Assembly: GCF_022662195.1 (NCBI RefSeq)
Contig: NZ_JAKMCS010000001.1
Location: forward strand, 496,001 to 560,000
Length of the DNA stretch: 64,000 nt
From: Aestuariivivens insulae
GTDB taxonomy: Bacteria > Bacteroidota > Bacteroidia > Flavobacteriales > Flavobacteriaceae
Direction of reading: 5' to 3'
Part shown: one piece after another, positions 44,997 through 54,397 of the stretch
Layout: every line of letters begins with the position of its first letter
Position numbering within the stretch: position 1 is the stretch's first letter
Made by a program: the position numbers and the translations under genes
Notes under the pieces: model-generated
Seen by the model: the letters and a program-made list of their open reading frames with translations, nothing else
Told to the model about the DNA's origin: nothing
Databases searched by the model: none

Positions 44997-45708
44997 TAAG
45001 TTTTCAATAGGGGTAATTGCCTATCCCTTATTTTTTGTACTTGCCATTTGGCTGGTGTTTTGGTTCGAGGTGCGTTTCGGGTATAATTTCGGTAAGTATG
45101 GAATTTACCCACAGACTTTAAAGGGATTGCGAGGGATTGTTCTTAGCCCTTTCATACATGGCGATTTAAAACATTTGTACCATAATACCATTCCACTGTT
45201 TGTATTGTCTGCAGCATTATTTTATTTCTATAGGGCCATTGCTTGGAAGGTGTTGTTCTGGGGCATATTACTTTCTGGGTTTTTAACATGGAGCATTGGG
45301 CGTCCATCGTACCATATTGGGGCTAGCGGATTAATATACGTTTTAGTAAGCTTTACATTCTTTAAAGGTGTTTTTGCCAAACACTTTAGGTTAATTGCCT
45401 TATCTCTTTTAATTGTCTTTTTATATGGTAGTATGATCTGGTATACGCTTCCCATTAAAGAAGGTATTTCTTGGGAAGGGCATTTGTCTGGACTTATAAT
45501 AGGGTTAGTATTTGCTTTGTTTTTTAGGAGGGCCATAGCAAAGCCTAAAAAATATGTTTGGGAACAGGATAATTATAACGAAGCTGACGATCCCTTCCTA
45601 AAGCATTTTGATGAAAATGGCAATTTTATAGAAGAAATCGAGCCTGATAAAAATCCTGACGAACCAATTATAAAGTATACTTATAAAAAAAGATCAGAAA
45701 CTGATTAG
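44977..45708 (+). CDS. Rhomboid-family intramembrane serine protease
   Basis: 243 residues with about six membrane helices. The catalytic serine is in GASGLIYVL (near residue 113) and the catalytic histidine in WEGHLSGLIIG in the last helix. The amphipathic entry SPFIHGDLKHLYHNTIPL with the conserved HxxxN is typical. It cleaves membrane proteins within the inner membrane. The C-terminal tail (about 195-243) is soluble and acidic. The N-terminus shares MNANEP with RarA; see the repeat entries. Confidence 0.92.
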   Translation: MNANEPFKFSIGVIAYPLFFVLAIWLVFWFEVRFGYNFGKYGIYPQTLKGLRGIVLSPFIHGDLKHLYHNTIPLFVLSAALFYFYRAIAWKVLFWGILLSGFLTWSIGRPSYHIGASGLIYVLVSFTFFKGVFAKHFRLIALSLLIVFLYGSMIWYTLPIKEGISWEGHLSGLIIGLVFALFFRRAIAKPKKYVWEQDNYNEADDPFLKHFDENGNFIEEIEPDKNPDEPIIKYTYKKRSETD

Positions 45709-45749
45709 AGATATTGATCGTACAGCAAACTGCAACTGCGTAATGCTTA

Positions 45750-46484
45750 CTATAAACGTTGCCTTACCACTTCGTATAAAAAAGCACCACAGGCCACAGA
45801 CACATTTAGCGATTCAATGTCACCCAATAAAGGCAGTTTCGCTTTAGCATCGGCAGCTTTTAAAATGGAAGGGTTGATACCTTTGCCTTCAGATCCCATA
45901 ATTATGGCACAAGGTTCTTTAAAGGAGACATCATAGAGGGTGCTATTGGTCTTTTCGGTAGCCGCAATAACCTTTATTCCTGAAGCCTGCATATAAAACA
46001 CGGCATCCTTTATATGGTCTACTTTGCAAATAGGGACTTTAAATACGGCACCGGCACTGGTTTTAATGGTGTCGCCATTAACGGGGGCACCACCTTTTTT
46101 CTGGATTATAATACCGTCTACACCTGTACATTCGGCAGTTCTTATAATGGCTCCAAAGTTCCTTACATCACTTAATTGGTCCAAAAGTAAAAACAGTGGT
46201 ATTTTTCCAGATTCTATAACATTTAAGACCAGGTCTTCCAGATCGTGAAAGGCTATTGGTGATATTTGGGCCACTACGCCTTGATGGTTCTTTGTGGTCA
46301 ATCTATTTAGTTTCTCAACAGGAACATAAGAAGAATTAATAGCATTAGCCCGTAATACAGCTTCGAGTTCGCTAAATAGCTCGCCTCTTAGCCCTTTTTG
46401 TAAAAACACCTTATCTATGGTCTCTCCAGCATGTATAGCCTCTAAAACCGCTCGTATACCGAATATTTGGGTTTGGTTTTGCAT
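45750..46484 (-). CDS. rlmB: 23S rRNA (guanosine-2'-O-)-methyltransferase RlmB (TrmH/SpoU family)
   Basis: 244 residues, usual RlmB length. The N-terminal substrate-binding domain (IFGIRAVLEAIHAGETIDKV) is followed by a SPOUT knot with motif 1 LLDQLSDVRNFGAIIRTAE, motif 2 IIMGSEGKGI and motif 3 LPLLGDIESLNVSVACGAFL. It methylates the 2'-O of G2251 in 23S rRNA (E. coli numbering). It is a single gene, divergent from the plug-domain protein. Confidence 0.93.
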   Translation of the reverse strand: MQNQTQIFGIRAVLEAIHAGETIDKVFLQKGLRGELFSELEAVLRANAINSSYVPVEKLNRLTTKNHQGVVAQISPIAFHDLEDLVLNVIESGKIPLFLLLDQLSDVRNFGAIIRTAECTGVDGIIIQKKGGAPVNGDTIKTSAGAVFKVPICKVDHIKDAVFYMQASGIKVIAATEKTNSTLYDVSFKEPCAIIMGSEGKGINPSILKAADAKAKLPLLGDIESLNVSVACGAFLYEVVRQRL

Positions 46485-46570
46485 GGGGTAAAGATATCGA
46501 TTGATATCAACTTTTGAAAAATAAAATTATAGTCTTGATAAGTTTTGTTTAAAGTTTTATATTTGTTTTT

Positions 46571-47218
46571 ATGAGGACTTATATTTTACTGTTAATTTTT
46601 GGTCTTTTTGTTGGTGAATCGGTGAATTCTCAAGAGAGCAATATAAAAGATATTGAGCTTTCGGGGGTCGTTATAGATTATAATAAAAAACCGATTAAAG
46701 GTGCTAAGATTTTTATTGATTCATTAAAAACTAAGGTAAAAACAAATAAAGATGGGTTTTATAAAATTACAGTTTCACTAAACAATAAATTGGTAACTGT
46801 TTTTTCTCCAGATCATGGTATAATTGATATTGATTATTCAGGGCAAAAAATCATTAATTTTGTTTTTCCAGAGAGTATAGCCCCTCTTACAAAAAGACAG
46901 TTTTATGAATTGGGTTATGGAATGTCACCATATACAAATAATGAACCAGACTATTCTAGTTATTCTGATATTTTTCAGCTATTAAAATCTAAATTTCCTA
47001 ATCTTCAGGTGATTGGTGAGTCTGTTAGAATGAGGAATTCAGGGATAAGTATAAAGGAAGGACTGCCAGCTCCTATATTTATAGTTAATGGTTCACAAGT
47101 TAGTAATATTACTTCGATCTCGCCATCTGATATTAAATCTATCAAGGTTGAAAAAAGTAATACAAGTCTTTATGGTACAAGAGGAAGTGGTGGGGTTATA
47201 AAGATTAAGTTAAAATAA
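46571..47218 (+). CDS. Secreted regulatory-like + TonB-plug protein lacking a barrel
   Basis: 215 residues. Signal peptide (1-20), then a carboxypeptidase-regulatory-like domain at about 30-100 (LSGVVIDYNKKPIKGAKIFI). A TonB-plug-like part at about 125-215 contains APIFIVNGSQVSNITSISPSDIKSIKVEK and ends YGTRGSGGVIKIK, exactly where a SusC-type plug normally hands over to the barrel. No barrel follows: the next 88 bp are non-coding and then an insertion sequence begins. Either a genuine plug-only secreted protein (known as stand-alone forms in Bacteroidota) or the remains of a receptor. Confidence 0.75.
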   Translation: MRTYILLLIFGLFVGESVNSQESNIKDIELSGVVIDYNKKPIKGAKIFIDSLKTKVKTNKDGFYKITVSLNNKLVTVFSPDHGIIDIDYSGQKIINFVFPESIAPLTKRQFYELGYGMSPYTNNEPDYSSYSDIFQLLKSKFPNLQVIGESVRMRNSGISIKEGLPAPIFIVNGSQVSNITSISPSDIKSIKVEKSNTSLYGTRGSGGVIKIKLK

Positions 47219-47300
47219 GCAAAGATTAAATAACTCTAATTAATATAATATTCAAATAGATCTACATATGAATAAATTGTGCCTGTCGAAAACAATAAGC

Positions 47301-47306
47301 TATAAA
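47301..47306. repeat. Target-site duplication, left
   Basis: TATAAA immediately precedes the left inverted repeat of the insertion sequence and is matched by TATAAA at 48828-48833 immediately after the right one. A 6-bp direct repeat is therefore the likely target duplication, although six bases of AT could match by chance. Confidence 0.7.
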
Positions 47307-47371
47307 GGCACATTCACAAAACGCAAAACCTTTGTAAATACGAGTGTTTTGTTGTATATTGTAATAAAGAA

Positions 47372-47411
47372 AAACCCCGAAAAGAGGCAAAAAAGCCAAA
47401 AAGCGGGGTTT
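47372..47411. promoter_or_regulatory. Hairpin upstream of the transposase
   Basis: An 8-bp stem AAACCCCG/CGGGGTTT (47372-47379 with 47404-47411) enclosing a smaller GGC-A6-GCC hairpin lies 15 bp before the transposase ATG. Such structures often block read-through transcription or sequester the start of IS transposases; that function is inferred. Confidence 0.55.
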
Positions 47412-47426
47412 AAATTTTACAGTACC

Positions 47427-48672
47427 ATGAAAATACAAAGAATTTCTGACCTACAGGGCAGGCTTTCGCTTTTTTCCCCTAGCGGAGGATTACGAATTAT
47501 TTTACGGCCGTTTTTTACAGAGTGATTTAGGGAAGATTTACCTTGCCATCCCTTGGGAGGCCTTGGTAAAACAGTTCAACATAAAGGAGCATAGACTTGG
47601 TTGTAACCTGCAGTTCAGTCCCAAGGGGCGCATCGCCCTGATGTTCTTAAAGCACTATGCGGGCTGTTCCGACCAAAAGCTCATAGAACAACTCAACGGT
47701 AATCTTGATTATCAATTTTTCTGCGATATCCTTTTGGGCTACAAGCGCATTACCAATTACAAAATAGTAAGCCAGATACGTGGCGAATTGGCCTGCCAAT
47801 TAAATATAAATGATCTGGAGAAGCACCTGTACAACCATTGGGCCGGTTTTATATCCCATCCAGAGCAGGCCACTACCGATGCCACCTGTTACGAAAGCGA
47901 ACTGCGCTACCCGACCAACCAAAAGTTGCTTTGGGAGGCGGTAAGTTGGCTGTACAACCAACTAAGGCGTACCTGCAGGGCCTTGCTGTTATTGCTCGAG
48001 AAGTTCATTGCCTTTGAATCTCAATTACAGAAAGGCCACAACCTTGACTTTGCTCCAAACTATTACAAACGCATGGCCACTATAAAGACGGTCTGCAAAC
48101 AACAGGCCCTGCATTTTAAAACGGGCAAAAAAATAGAGAACCGTATCGTAAGCATTTCCAAACCTTACCTACGCCCCATAGTCAGGGGCAAGGAGGTCAA
48201 GCCCGTGGAGTTCGGGGCCAAGGTAAACAAGCTCCAAATAGACGGCATCAACTTTATAGAGCACATCAGCTTTGATGCCTTTAATGAAGGTACGCGATTG
48301 CAGTCCACCATTTACAGGACCCAAAGCCTTACCCACAAAAAACTACGGGTACTGGGCGCAGATGCCATTTATGCGACCAACAAAAACCGCAACTATGTGA
48401 CCAAGCACAATATAAAAACGGATTTTAAGCGCAAAGGGCCAAAACCTAAAGGTTACAAAGAGGAAAAGACTCTTAAAGCCCTAATAACAAAAGAGCGAGC
48501 TACTAGATTGGAGGGGAGTTTTGGCAAGGAAAAGGAGCATTACCACCTCAAAAAGGTAAAGGCAAAGACCAAGGCCAACGAGATACTGTGGATATTTTTT
48601 GGGATCCATACCGCCAATGCTCTGGAAATTGGCAGGCGTATGCAAAAAGCCGAACAAAAACAGGCGGCATAA
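47427..48672 (+). pseudogene. IS transposase, DDE type, with a frameshift near 47471
   Basis: The ATG at 47427 begins MKIQRISDLQGRL and then goes out of frame. The main body, in the next frame over, reads on from a CGC-T6-CCCC tract at about 47467-47479 (FFPLAEDYELFYGRFLQSDLG) through to 48672. The body has a DUF772-like region (SPKGRIALMFLKHYAGCSDQ) and a DDE core: D in ATTDATCYESELRYPT, D in LGADAIYATNKNR and E in RLEGSFGKEKEHY. A single inserted base in the T-run explains the shift. Programmed +1 frameshifting is a less likely alternative. Without it the protein would be about 415 residues. Confidence 0.75.
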
Positions 48673-48750
48673 GACAGAAAAATATCGCCCTTAATGGGAT
48701 AAGTGCGTCCGTTCGTGCCATAATCCAACAAAAAACTTAAAAAAACAAAA

Positions 48751-48783
48751 AACACTAAAAATCCAACCTTGGTTTTTAGTGTT
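48751..48783 (+). terminator. Terminator at the 3' end of the IS
   Basis: An 11-bp perfect stem (48751-48761 with 48773-48783) inside the right end of the insertion sequence, about 80 bp after the transposase stop. It is T-rich on the right arm and would stop transposase transcription. Confidence 0.7.
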
Positions 48784-48827
48784 CTTCATAATTGATTAAA
48801 ATTTATAGACTATTTTCTGAAAGTGCC

Positions 48828-49210
48828 TATAAATTGAATTAGCGAATTATCATATATGGCTTATTTTGGACCGGTTACTGTGCTCCTCCTAAATGCATAT
48901 CAGGAATTTACTTAAAGAACTTATGAGTCCTTAAAAGGTAATTTAGACTTTTAAAATTACCATTAATTCAAAGAACAATTGTTCGCTTTTCACCAATAAT
49001 AAAACATTCTTTTCCATTAAAATTCTTCTCAGAATTAAAAGAATAAGACATTAAAATTTAGATTTTTGAGCTATCATTGATAGTATAATATCTTGTCATA
49101 AGTTATATTTTCTAAAGGGATATGATATGAATAATACTTCTAATATAATATAAAACGGCCTTTGTGTTTACAAACACAAAGGCCGTTAAGTTCATCACGT
49201 GTAGTGATGT
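48828..49210. other. Spacer between the IS and the SusC/D operon
   Basis: 383 bp with no gene. It begins with the right copy of the TATAAA target duplication (48828-48833) and ends with the terminator hairpin of the SusC/D operon. The sequence between is very AT-rich, with no recognisable promoter or repeat. Confidence 0.5.
49154..49187 (-). terminator. Terminator of SusC/D operon 1
   Basis: A 16-bp perfect stem (49154-49169 with 49172-49187) followed on the minus strand by TTTTATATTAT, 24 bp after the last stop codon of the operon. Strong intrinsic terminator. Confidence 0.88.
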
Positions 49211-49741
49211 TTAATCAATATCAGATATATTTATAACGGCTGTTTTAAGTAAATCTGTGCCGCCTCTACCTACAAGAACAGAGCCATCAGCATTTGAAGC
49301 ACTAGAAAGAATCACTTCCAAAACTTTATCTCCATCTTGATTGTTGTCTGTTAGAAGATCTACTACAATATCAACATTGTCTATTAGGTCGGCAGGGTCA
49401 TCTCCTGGATCTGGTACAATAGTCACACTTCCTCCTGAACTTGTTGCATTAGCAACAGTAAAGTCTGTGCCAAAAACAGCCGAGCCACCAAAAGTAAAGT
49501 TAACTATAACGTTAGACGTCGATCCTGTTGGAACTTCTACATTCAATTCAATTCCTGTTTCTCCTTCTTCGGCATCAATATCAGGTATTGTTACATTTGC
49601 TCCATCAGCTGTAAATGCTACATATTTACCAGCTAATAATTGAACATTAAGATTTTGATCATTATCATTAAGTTCAAAGTCCTCTGAGCATCCTGTTAAA
49701 ATTATAACCGATGCAAATAGTATGTATGTTAATTTTTTCAT
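49211..49741 (-). CDS. Lipoprotein with Calx-beta-like domain (SusC/D operon 1)
   Basis: The start is taken at 49741 (MKKLTYILFASVIILTGCSE, lipobox LTGC); an ATG eight codons upstream is less likely. 176 residues. The mature part has the Calx-beta pattern GTDFTVANATSSGGSVTIVP with acidic turns, then LEVILSSASNADG. It is probably an outer-membrane surface lipoprotein that helps the SusC/SusD pair. The upstream SusD stop is at 49755, 13 bp from this start. Confidence 0.72.
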   Translation of the reverse strand: MKKLTYILFASVIILTGCSEDFELNDNDQNLNVQLLAGKYVAFTADGANVTIPDIDAEEGETGIELNVEVPTGSTSNVIVNFTFGGSAVFGTDFTVANATSSGGSVTIVPDPGDDPADLIDNVDIVVDLLTDNNQDGDKVLEVILSSASNADGSVLVGRGGTDLLKTAVINISDID

Positions 49742-49754
49742 CTTATCTCTTTTT

Positions 49755-51173
49755 TTAATTTTCAAACCACATAGGTTCTTGTGTTGGCTTATCTGCTGGG
49801 GTGTTAGGATTTGCAGCTATCTCATCAGGTGGGTAAACAAATCTCCTCAAGACTGTGCCTATAGATGAATTAGGAGGAGGACTTAATACAGGTACTTTGT
49901 TAATTCTCCAAATATTCCATGCCATTACGGGTTGTAAAAATGCAGCAAGATATTGCTGGTTGTAAATATCGTTAATAGATGGAGAAGGCAAACCGTTAAC
50001 ATAGCTATCAATTGTACTATTGGATACGGTAGCAATTGCACCAGGTATATCTTGTCCCCACCATTTGATAGCATTTCTTATGCCATTCTTATAGTTGGTT
50101 TCGGCATCTCCAGCAGCAGCAACCCCTTCAAATGCTAATTGGGCTTTGTATAGGTCTATTTCAGCAGGCATTATAAACATGTCTGGTAAATCTGCTCTTA
50201 TAATATTGTTGCTTAATACTGATGTAGTAGGATCTGGAAAAAGATCGTTTCCTGGAGCAGGTAAATCATTTCTTGCTACCCATAAATCGTACCTTGGATC
50301 CCCAGAATCCCTTAATAGCTCATCTATAGGATCCCCAGGGCCAAAAACATCTTGACTCTCATTGTCAGGGCCAAAGAAACGAGTGATAATGGTTAACATT
50401 GCATTTTGAGCACCTGGTTGACCAGAATATCTAATTATAGCCGATTGTGAGTTGCTTTCTATTAATGGTTGATTTAAAGTTTCATTAATTTTTGCATCAA
50501 CGTTAGCTCCTCCACTTTTTAACATCATTAATGTGCGTAACTTTAATGAATTTGCCAACCTTCTCCAAGACGTCATATCTCCTCCGTAGAACATGTCGCT
50601 ATTTGCAGTTATTTGAAAGTTGCCACTAGCGGGTATGGCATCAATTAAAGCAATGGCTTCATCATATAAGTCAACCACACCGTTTAGAACAGTTTCTTGA
50701 CTGTCAAATTTTGGGTTTGGAAATTCAGCACCATTTAAAGCTTCAGTAAATGGTACATCTTCCCATAGACTGGTGGCCTCATAAAAGACGTGAGCCATTA
50801 AAACGGTAGCAATCGCATTAACATTATTGCTTGTTTCTCCAGCAGCGGCGGCATCGGCCTTTACAAGAGATAAGTTTCCTAAGGCCTGAACGTAATACAT
50901 TCCCCAAGTATTTCCTGTGAGGAAACTACTCACACTTCCTCTATTTGGGCTATTAAAAGTATTCGAAATATATTGGGAAACATCGCAAATCCTTGTTCCT
51001 AATTCAGGCACTTTTCTTGCAGAGTATTGTACAAAGACATATGGTAAAACAGCATTAGGGTCTGCCGATGAAGCAGCTAATGGATCGGTATTGATGTCTA
51101 AAGTGTCATCACAAGACTGTAATGAACTAGCCAACAATAAAGATGCTAATATAATAAATTTTAATCTTTTCAT
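49755..51173 (-). CDS. SusD/RagB-family outer-membrane lipoprotein (operon 1)
   Basis: 472 residues. Lipobox LQSC (Cys at about 20), then DDTLDINTDPLAASSADPNAVLP, typical of the SusD-like_2 group, with TPR-like helices (VLMAHVFYEATSLWEDVPF, SWRRLANSLKLRTLMML) and a C-terminal QEPMWFEN. It caps its SusC partner and captures the substrate at the cell surface. The SusC gene lies 22 bp upstream in the same operon. The substrate is unknown: there are no glycoside hydrolases or peptidases nearby. Confidence 0.93.
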   Translation of the reverse strand: MKRLKFIILASLLLASSLQSCDDTLDINTDPLAASSADPNAVLPYVFVQYSARKVPELGTRICDVSQYISNTFNSPNRGSVSSFLTGNTWGMYYVQALGNLSLVKADAAAAGETSNNVNAIATVLMAHVFYEATSLWEDVPFTEALNGAEFPNPKFDSQETVLNGVVDLYDEAIALIDAIPASGNFQITANSDMFYGGDMTSWRRLANSLKLRTLMMLKSGGANVDAKINETLNQPLIESNSQSAIIRYSGQPGAQNAMLTIITRFFGPDNESQDVFGPGDPIDELLRDSGDPRYDLWVARNDLPAPGNDLFPDPTTSVLSNNIIRADLPDMFIMPAEIDLYKAQLAFEGVAAAGDAETNYKNGIRNAIKWWGQDIPGAIATVSNSTIDSYVNGLPSPSINDIYNQQYLAAFLQPVMAWNIWRINKVPVLSPPPNSSIGTVLRRFVYPPDEIAANPNTPADKPTQEPMWFEN

Positions 51174-51195
51174 GTTTTCTTAAATTTTTTTAAGT

Positions 51196-54100
51196 TTAAA
51201 ATGTTAGTCTTACGTTAAAGCCAACACTCCTAGATGTGGGGACATTTGATCTTTCAATACCAAAACCATCCGCACCAGAACCAAATAAACTAGCCTCGGG
51301 ATCTATATGAGGAACTTTGGAGTACAATAATGCTAAATTTCTTCCTTCAACCCCAATTGATAGACCTTGGATAAAGGTATTTTCTAACATTTTTGAAGGG
51401 AAAGTGTATGATAAGCTTACTTCTCTTAATTTTACAAAAGTTGCATCGTAAACCCACGGAGTAGCAACACTACCAACACCTAAAGAAGCAGTCCAATAAT
51501 CTTCTGCATTTAATAAAGGGATGTTATTATCTGTAACGTTACCGTTAGCATCTACTAGAACACCTTCGGTATCTATAAAAGTACCTTCTCTTCCAAATAA
51601 GGTTTCTTTAACCAATCCGCTCTGTTGTAAATTTTCAACAGTTGACGATTTCATTACGCCTCCCCATTTGGCGTCTATTGTTGCGCTTAAGCTAAAGCCT
51701 TTATAACTAAAAGTGTTTATCCATCCACCTGTCCAATCAGGAAGTACAGAACCAAGAGTTTCTGCTTGAGCAGCTTGTTGTCTTCTACCTGTATCAGGAT
51801 CAATTATAGGCCTTCCAGTTGTAGGTTCTCTTAAAAAATCAAATCCATATAATTGAAATTCTTTTCCTGGTACAGCAAGTACTTGAACACTATTAAATGC
51901 TGATGCTATTTGAAACTGCTCAAGTCCTTCGGTCAATTCAACTACCTTTGATTCAACTGTTGAAAAATTAATAGCTGTATTCCAAGTAAAATCACCTATC
52001 TTTAGAGGAGTGGCATCAAGTGCAATTTCAAATCCTTCTTGATCTACTTGCCCAACATTTAAAACACTACTTGCAAAACCAGTACTTTCTGGGATGGCTA
52101 CAGCTAAAATTTGGTTTTTGTTTTGATTCTTAAAATAAGAAAGATCTAATCCTAACCGTCCGTTAAACAATTTAAGATCCAATCCAAATTCATAAGAAGT
52201 CTGCTCTTCAGGTACTAAATTTGCAGGAGGAATAGTTGGGTTTGCTCTATAGGCCAAAGCTCCATTAAACGGAAAGTTTAGATCTAAGCTATATTGTCCA
52301 TTAGCTGTAGTAACTGGTAAAAAATTAAAATCTAGCTGATAAGCAGCTGTATCATTACCTACTTGCGCCCAGCTAGCTCTTAACTTGCCATATGATATCC
52401 AGTCATTCTGTATGCCAAGAGCATCGGTAAAGACAAATGCTAAACTGGCGGAAGGGTAGAAGTATGAATTATTATTTTTTGGTAAGGTAGATGACCAGTC
52501 ATTTCTTGCAGTCAAAGTAAGTGTCGCCCAATTTCTATAGCCAAATTCAGCTGAGCTATACAAGCCTACTAGTCTAGACTCAGTAAAGTCTCTTGTAGCT
52601 ATTGTTTGGGCAGCATTAGCGGGGCTAAATAATTCTGGTATTAATAAATCTACACCTTGAATTCTTTGTCTTTCAACTAATCTTGAATTGTATTGGAAAC
52701 CACCAATAACATTTAATGAAAAATCTTCTGTAATATCTTTCGTATAGGAAGCTAATGCGTCTACTGTTATTTCTTGTCTTCTTAAATTATCAGAGTCAAA
52801 GTCTCCAACTAGTCTTTGAATGGTTCCTTTACTATTCTCAACAAGCCTTTTATCATCATCTAAATCAACTCCAAATCTACCAGTAAGTGCAAATCCTTCA
52901 AAGGGCTTATATGTTAATGAAGCATTAGCTATAACACGGTCATCATCTCTATCGTTCGAGTTCTCATGTCTAAGCCATAAGGGGTTATTGGATAGCGCAC
53001 CAGCATCATCTACTATATGGTTAATTTGATTACCACTAGCATCCTTCCATGGGGAAAAAAGTCTAGTGTCTAAGGTGCTGCTAAAGAAATCTAATCCTAT
53101 AATATTGGGGTCGTTTGCACCTGTTGCTCCTGTGCCCTCAGATTTAGATTTAATGTATTGAACCCCAAACCTTGATTCAAGTTTATCACTATGCCTAATA
53201 CCAGCATTTAAACTTGCTGTATATCTATTCAATTTAGAGCCTGGTAATATGCCTGTTTGATTTAGCGATGTAAGGCTTATCCTATAATCGGTTTTGTCAT
53301 TTGCATCAGAAACAGAGAAGTTGTTTATATGGGTGTATCCGGTATCAAAAAAAGTATCGATGCCATTGTTTTTAACAGCTTGTAACGGACCAGGCTGACC
53401 AGTAATGGGTAAATTAGGAACGATTTGACCTTCAATTCTAGGTCCCCAGTCAAAACCGTTTAAGCCTGCATTATAAACACCGTTTGTTCCCATAGCATAT
53501 TCTTGTTGATAATCTGGTGTAATAAATAAATCATCAAACCTAATAGTAGAATTAATTGTAACAAGAGCGTTGCCATTTTCATTAGCCCTTCCTTTTTTGG
53601 TTGTTACAATAATGGCCCCACCGGCGGCTCTAGAACCATAAAGTGCGGTAGCTGCGGCACCTTTTAAAATGTTCATGGATTCTACGTCATCAGGATTAAT
53701 TACCGCAGCACCATTTGCAAAGTCTCTGTTACCAGAAATTCTATTTGCATCACCACCTGCTACTTGCGAGTTATTTATGATAACACCATCTACAATCCAA
53801 ATTGGACTATTCCTTCCCGATAAAGAAGAAACCCCTCTAATGATAACCTTTGAAGAGCCTCCTACGTTCCCACTCGAGTTGGTGATTTGAACCCCAGTGA
53901 CTTTACCTTGTAAAGCATTTACTATATTACTTTCTCTTGCAGTGACAAGCTCTTCACCTTTTATTACGTCTGTACCATAACCAAGAGCCCTCGCTTCCCT
54001 CTTAATTCCAAGAGCTGTTACTACAACCTCTTCTAGAGATTCTGCACTTTCTTGTAAGGTAATATTAATGGTATTGGATGATCCAACTGTTGCCTCTTGA

Positions 54101-54339
54101 TTGGTATATCCAACAAAACTAAATACAAGAACATCGCCTTGATTAGCTTTAATGGAATACTTGCCGTCAAAATCAGTAGAGGTACCGGAAGATGTACCTT
54201 TTACCAAGACAGTTGTTCCCGGTAATGGTAAGCCACTGTCGTCAATAACAGTACCGGTAATTGTCTTTTCTTGTGCAAACGAAAATTGCACTACTAACGC
54301 TAGGAGTAGCGTTAGCATTCCGCTAAACTTTGTTTTCAT
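51196..54339 (-). CDS. SusC/RagA-family TonB-linked outer-membrane protein (operon 1)
   Basis: The start is taken at 54339 (MKTKFSGMLTLLLALVVQFSFA signal peptide, truncated here to the typical form), 1047 residues. A carboxypeptidase-regulatory-like domain (TITGTVIDDSGLPLPGTTVL) is followed by the linker LEEVVVTALGIKREARALGY, a SusC plug (NILKGAAATALYGSRAAGG) and a large barrel ending SVGFNVRLTF. It is the TonB-driven import channel. The first 60 bp upstream are nearly the same as those of the second SusC gene in this window, and a hairpin inside the signal-peptide codons (54294-54315) is conserved too. Confidence 0.95.
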   Translation of the reverse strand: MKTKFSGMLTLLLALVVQFSFAQEKTITGTVIDDSGLPLPGTTVLVKGTSSGTSTDFDGKYSIKANQGDVLVFSFVGYTNQEATVGSSNTINITLQESAESLEEVVVTALGIKREARALGYGTDVIKGEELVTARESNIVNALQGKVTGVQITNSSGNVGGSSKVIIRGVSSLSGRNSPIWIVDGVIINNSQVAGGDANRISGNRDFANGAAVINPDDVESMNILKGAAATALYGSRAAGGAIIVTTKKGRANENGNALVTINSTIRFDDLFITPDYQQEYAMGTNGVYNAGLNGFDWGPRIEGQIVPNLPITGQPGPLQAVKNNGIDTFFDTGYTHINNFSVSDANDKTDYRISLTSLNQTGILPGSKLNRYTASLNAGIRHSDKLESRFGVQYIKSKSEGTGATGANDPNIIGLDFFSSTLDTRLFSPWKDASGNQINHIVDDAGALSNNPLWLRHENSNDRDDDRVIANASLTYKPFEGFALTGRFGVDLDDDKRLVENSKGTIQRLVGDFDSDNLRRQEITVDALASYTKDITEDFSLNVIGGFQYNSRLVERQRIQGVDLLIPELFSPANAAQTIATRDFTESRLVGLYSSAEFGYRNWATLTLTARNDWSSTLPKNNNSYFYPSASLAFVFTDALGIQNDWISYGKLRASWAQVGNDTAAYQLDFNFLPVTTANGQYSLDLNFPFNGALAYRANPTIPPANLVPEEQTSYEFGLDLKLFNGRLGLDLSYFKNQNKNQILAVAIPESTGFASSVLNVGQVDQEGFEIALDATPLKIGDFTWNTAINFSTVESKVVELTEGLEQFQIASAFNSVQVLAVPGKEFQLYGFDFLREPTTGRPIIDPDTGRRQQAAQAETLGSVLPDWTGGWINTFSYKGFSLSATIDAKWGGVMKSSTVENLQQSGLVKETLFGREGTFIDTEGVLVDANGNVTDNNIPLLNAEDYWTASLGVGSVATPWVYDATFVKLREVSLSYTFPSKMLENTFIQGLSIGVEGRNLALLYSKVPHIDPEASLFGSGADGFGIERSNVPTSRSVGFNVRLTF

Positions 54340-54397
54340 GTTATAATTATTAGAATTAGTCAATGTCAAAAATCATAATAAAATCTTAATAAAACAA
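54340..54397 (-). promoter_or_regulatory. Shared SusC leader/promoter, copy 1
   Basis: 58 bp directly upstream of the SusC start align without gaps to 60550-60607 (about 50 of 58 identical), including TTGACTAATTC and TTATTATGATTTTTG read on the minus strand. The conservation outside the coding part suggests a promoter and 5' leader. The two boxes only loosely match the Bacteroidota consensus. Confidence 0.6.

Larger units (their letters stand above)
47307..48827 (+). mobile_element. Insertion sequence (IS5/IS1182-like DDE), 1521 bp
   Basis: Bounded by imperfect terminal inverted repeats of 15 bp (GGCACATTCACAAAA at 47307 and GGCACTTTCAGAAAA read inwards from 48827; 13 of 15 match) and flanked by TATAAA direct repeats. 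It carries one transposase interrupted by a frameshift, a hairpin upstream of the transposase start (arms 47372-47379 and 47404-47411) and a terminator downstream. Its base composition is clearly more GC-rich than the surrounding genes, pointing to recent arrival. Confidence 0.85.

Noticed and set aside
47268-47525. 85-residue frame at the left end of the insertion sequence as a gene of its own
   Set aside because: It starts in the flanking DNA and crosses the IS end; only the part from the ATG at 47427 belongs to the transposase, which is then frameshifted.
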